This document shows, piece by piece, positions 6,446 to 7,504 of a DNA stretch of 7,504 bases (within the stretch, counting starts at the first letter, position 1; each line of letters opens with the position of its first letter). Under the pieces are notes generated by a model. The model was not told the origin of the DNA and ran no database searches. It saw only the letters and a list, made by a program, of their open reading frames with translations. Source of the DNA: DATGKK01 sp035294725 (GTDB lineage: Bacteria > Actinomycetota > Acidimicrobiia > Acidimicrobiales > Bog-793); assembly GCA_035294725.1 (NCBI GenBank), contig DATGKK010000095.1, positions 1 through 7,504 on the forward strand. The letters are read 5' to 3'. The translations under genes were made by a program, and so were the position numbers.

Positions 6446-6451
6446 TACGCT
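6446..6451 (+). promoter_or_regulatory. Candidate -10 element (TACGCT) for the mutase gene
   Basis: TACGCT ends 8 nt before the ATG at 6460, in the position expected for a leaderless transcript, and no Shine-Dalgarno sequence is present. An upstream TTGGAC (6428-6433) resembles a -35 but is only 12 nt away, which is too short. Low confidence. Confidence 0.3.
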
Positions 6452-6459
6452 TTCCGGCA

Positions 6460-7504
6460 ATGGGACGAGACGGGGGCGACGCCCGCCACACGGACTCCGG
6501 CATCGAGATCCACCGGCGTTACGGCCCGGCCGACCTCGAGGGTTGGGACCCCTCCCGCCAGCTCGGCGAGCCGGGGGAGTACCCCTACACCCGGGGCGTG
6601 CAGCCGGACATGTACCGGGGCCGGCTTTGGACCATGCGGCAGTACGCGGGCTTCGGGACGGCCGAGGCGACCAACGAGCGGTTCAAGTTCCTCCTTGCGG
6701 CCGGCCAGACGGGCCTCAGCTGCGCCTTCGACCTCCCGACGCAGATGGGCTACGACTCCGACCACCCTCGCGCCGAGGGGGAGGTCGGCAAGGTAGGGGT
6801 CGCGATCGACTCGATCGCCGACATGCGGCTTCTGCTCGCGGGGATCCCGCTCGGCGAGGTCTCGACCTCGATGACGATCAACGCCACCGCCGCCATCCTC
6901 CTGTTGCTGTACGAGCTCGTCGCCGAGGAGCAGGGGGTGCCGGCTGACCGGATCAGCGGCACGATCCAGAACGACATCTTGAAGGAGTACGTCGCCCGCG
7001 GCACCTACATCTACCCGCCGCGCCAGTCGATGCGGCTCGTCACCGACACGTTCGCCTACTGCGCGGAGCGGATCCCGGGCTGGAACACGATCTCCATCTC
7101 GGGCTACCACATCCGCGAGGCGGGCTCGACGGCCGTGCAGGAGCTGGCCTTCACGCTCGCCGACGGGATCGCGTACGTGACGGCCGCCCTCGAGGCCGGC
7201 CTCGAGGTGGACCAGTTCGCCGGGCGCCTGAGCTTCTTCTTCAATGCCCACAACAACCTCTTCGAGGAGGTCGCCAAGTTCCGGGCGGCCCGGCGGATGT
7301 GGGCGCGGATCATGCGGGAGCGCTTCGGCGCCACCTCCGAGCGCTCCTGGCGCCTTCGCTTCCACACCCAGACCGGCGGCTCCACCCTGACGGCGCAGCA
7401 GCCCGAGAACAACATCGTCCGGGTCGCGGCCCAGGCGCTCGCGGCGGTGCTCGGCGGGACCCAGAGCCTCCACACGAACGGCTTCGACGAGGCTCTCGGC
7501 CTCC
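6460..7504 (+). CDS. Methylmalonyl-CoA mutase family large (catalytic) subunit, 3' end missing
   Basis: Partial: 348 codons from ATG 6460 to the right edge with no stop. It is the substrate-binding TIM-barrel domain of adenosylcobalamin-dependent acyl-CoA mutases (MYRGRLWTMRQYAGFGTAEA at 51-70, FDLPTQMGYDSDHP at 90-103, GTIQNDILKEYVARGTYIYPP at 167-187, SISGYHIREAGS at 212-223, HTQTGGSTLT at 302-311, LGGTQSLHTNGFDEAL at 331-346). The residues that set substrate choice can be read: Tyr62 and Arg180 correspond to Tyr89 and Arg207 of Propionibacterium methylmalonyl-CoA mutase, which hold the substrate carboxylate, and His217 to its His244. Isobutyryl-CoA mutase has Phe and Gln there, and 2-hydroxyisobutyryl-CoA mutase has Ile at the first position plus an Asp where this protein has Ala89. 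Methylmalonyl-CoA/succinyl-CoA exchange is therefore the best call; ethylmalonyl-CoA mutase is less likely. Whether a cobalamin domain is fused or separate lies outside the window. Confidence 0.92.
   Translation, partial: MGRDGGDARHTDSGIEIHRRYGPADLEGWDPSRQLGEPGEYPYTRGVQPDMYRGRLWTMRQYAGFGTAEATNERFKFLLAAGQTGLSCAFDLPTQMGYDSDHPRAEGEVGKVGVAIDSIADMRLLLAGIPLGEVSTSMTINATAAILLLLYELVAEEQGVPADRISGTIQNDILKEYVARGTYIYPPRQSMRLVTDTFAYCAERIPGWNTISISGYHIREAGSTAVQELAFTLADGIAYVTAALEAGLEVDQFAGRLSFFFNAHNNLFEEVAKFRAARRMWARIMRERFGATSERSWRLRFHTQTGGSTLTAQQPENNIVRVAAQALAAVLGGTQSLHTNGFDEALGL

Noticed and set aside
6253..7473. Minus-strand 406-codon open frame over the mutase
   Set aside because: The plus frame from 6460 carries unmistakable mutase motifs throughout; the minus frame is its antisense shadow.

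Overview
The window is very GC-rich, with codons that end almost always in G or C, GTG starts mixed with ATG, and long open antisense frames over every gene. This composition, together with the protein types, suggests a high-GC actinomycete, perhaps an Acidimicrobiia-like lineage. The lineage is my inference from composition and remembered family resemblance, not from any search.

Layout: the left two thirds lie on the minus strand and the right third on the plus strand, diverging near position 5060. On the minus strand, from upstream to downstream, are (1) a 262-aa conserved-type protein of unknown function with a possible winged-helix segment (4249-5037), (2) a hairpin-bearing 92-bp gap, (3) a complete cobalamin-dependent methionine synthase, metH (644-4156), and (4) after 48 bp, a thioredoxin-domain protein with a helical C-terminal extension of the CnoX/YbbN type, cut by the left edge (1-595). 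On the plus strand are (5) a rhodanese-MoeB fusion that activates sulfur-carrier proteins (5228-6400) and (6) after 59 bp, the start of a methylmalonyl-CoA mutase large subunit, cut by the right edge (6460-7504). No RNA gene, mobile element or CRISPR array was seen.

How it fits together: the genes point to sulfur and thiol chemistry (methionine synthesis, sulfur transfer, thioredoxin) and to two vitamin B12 enzymes that use different cofactor forms (methylcobalamin in MetH, adenosylcobalamin in the mutase). The most informative regulatory features are in the 190-bp divergent region. There is an exact GGAAT-N18-GTT element 45 bp before the rhodanese-MoeB start, which matches the consensus of the SigR/SigH thiol-stress sigma factors. 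There is also a 34-bp imperfect dyad that overlaps a plausible promoter of the unknown minus-strand gene. Three genes (thioredoxin, metH, mutase) lack a Shine-Dalgarno sequence and carry a TANNNT hexamer just before the start codon, which is compatible with leaderless or near-leaderless transcripts.

I see no clear sign of a wholly new multi-gene system. The least understood parts are the unknown protein and the dyad in front of it.
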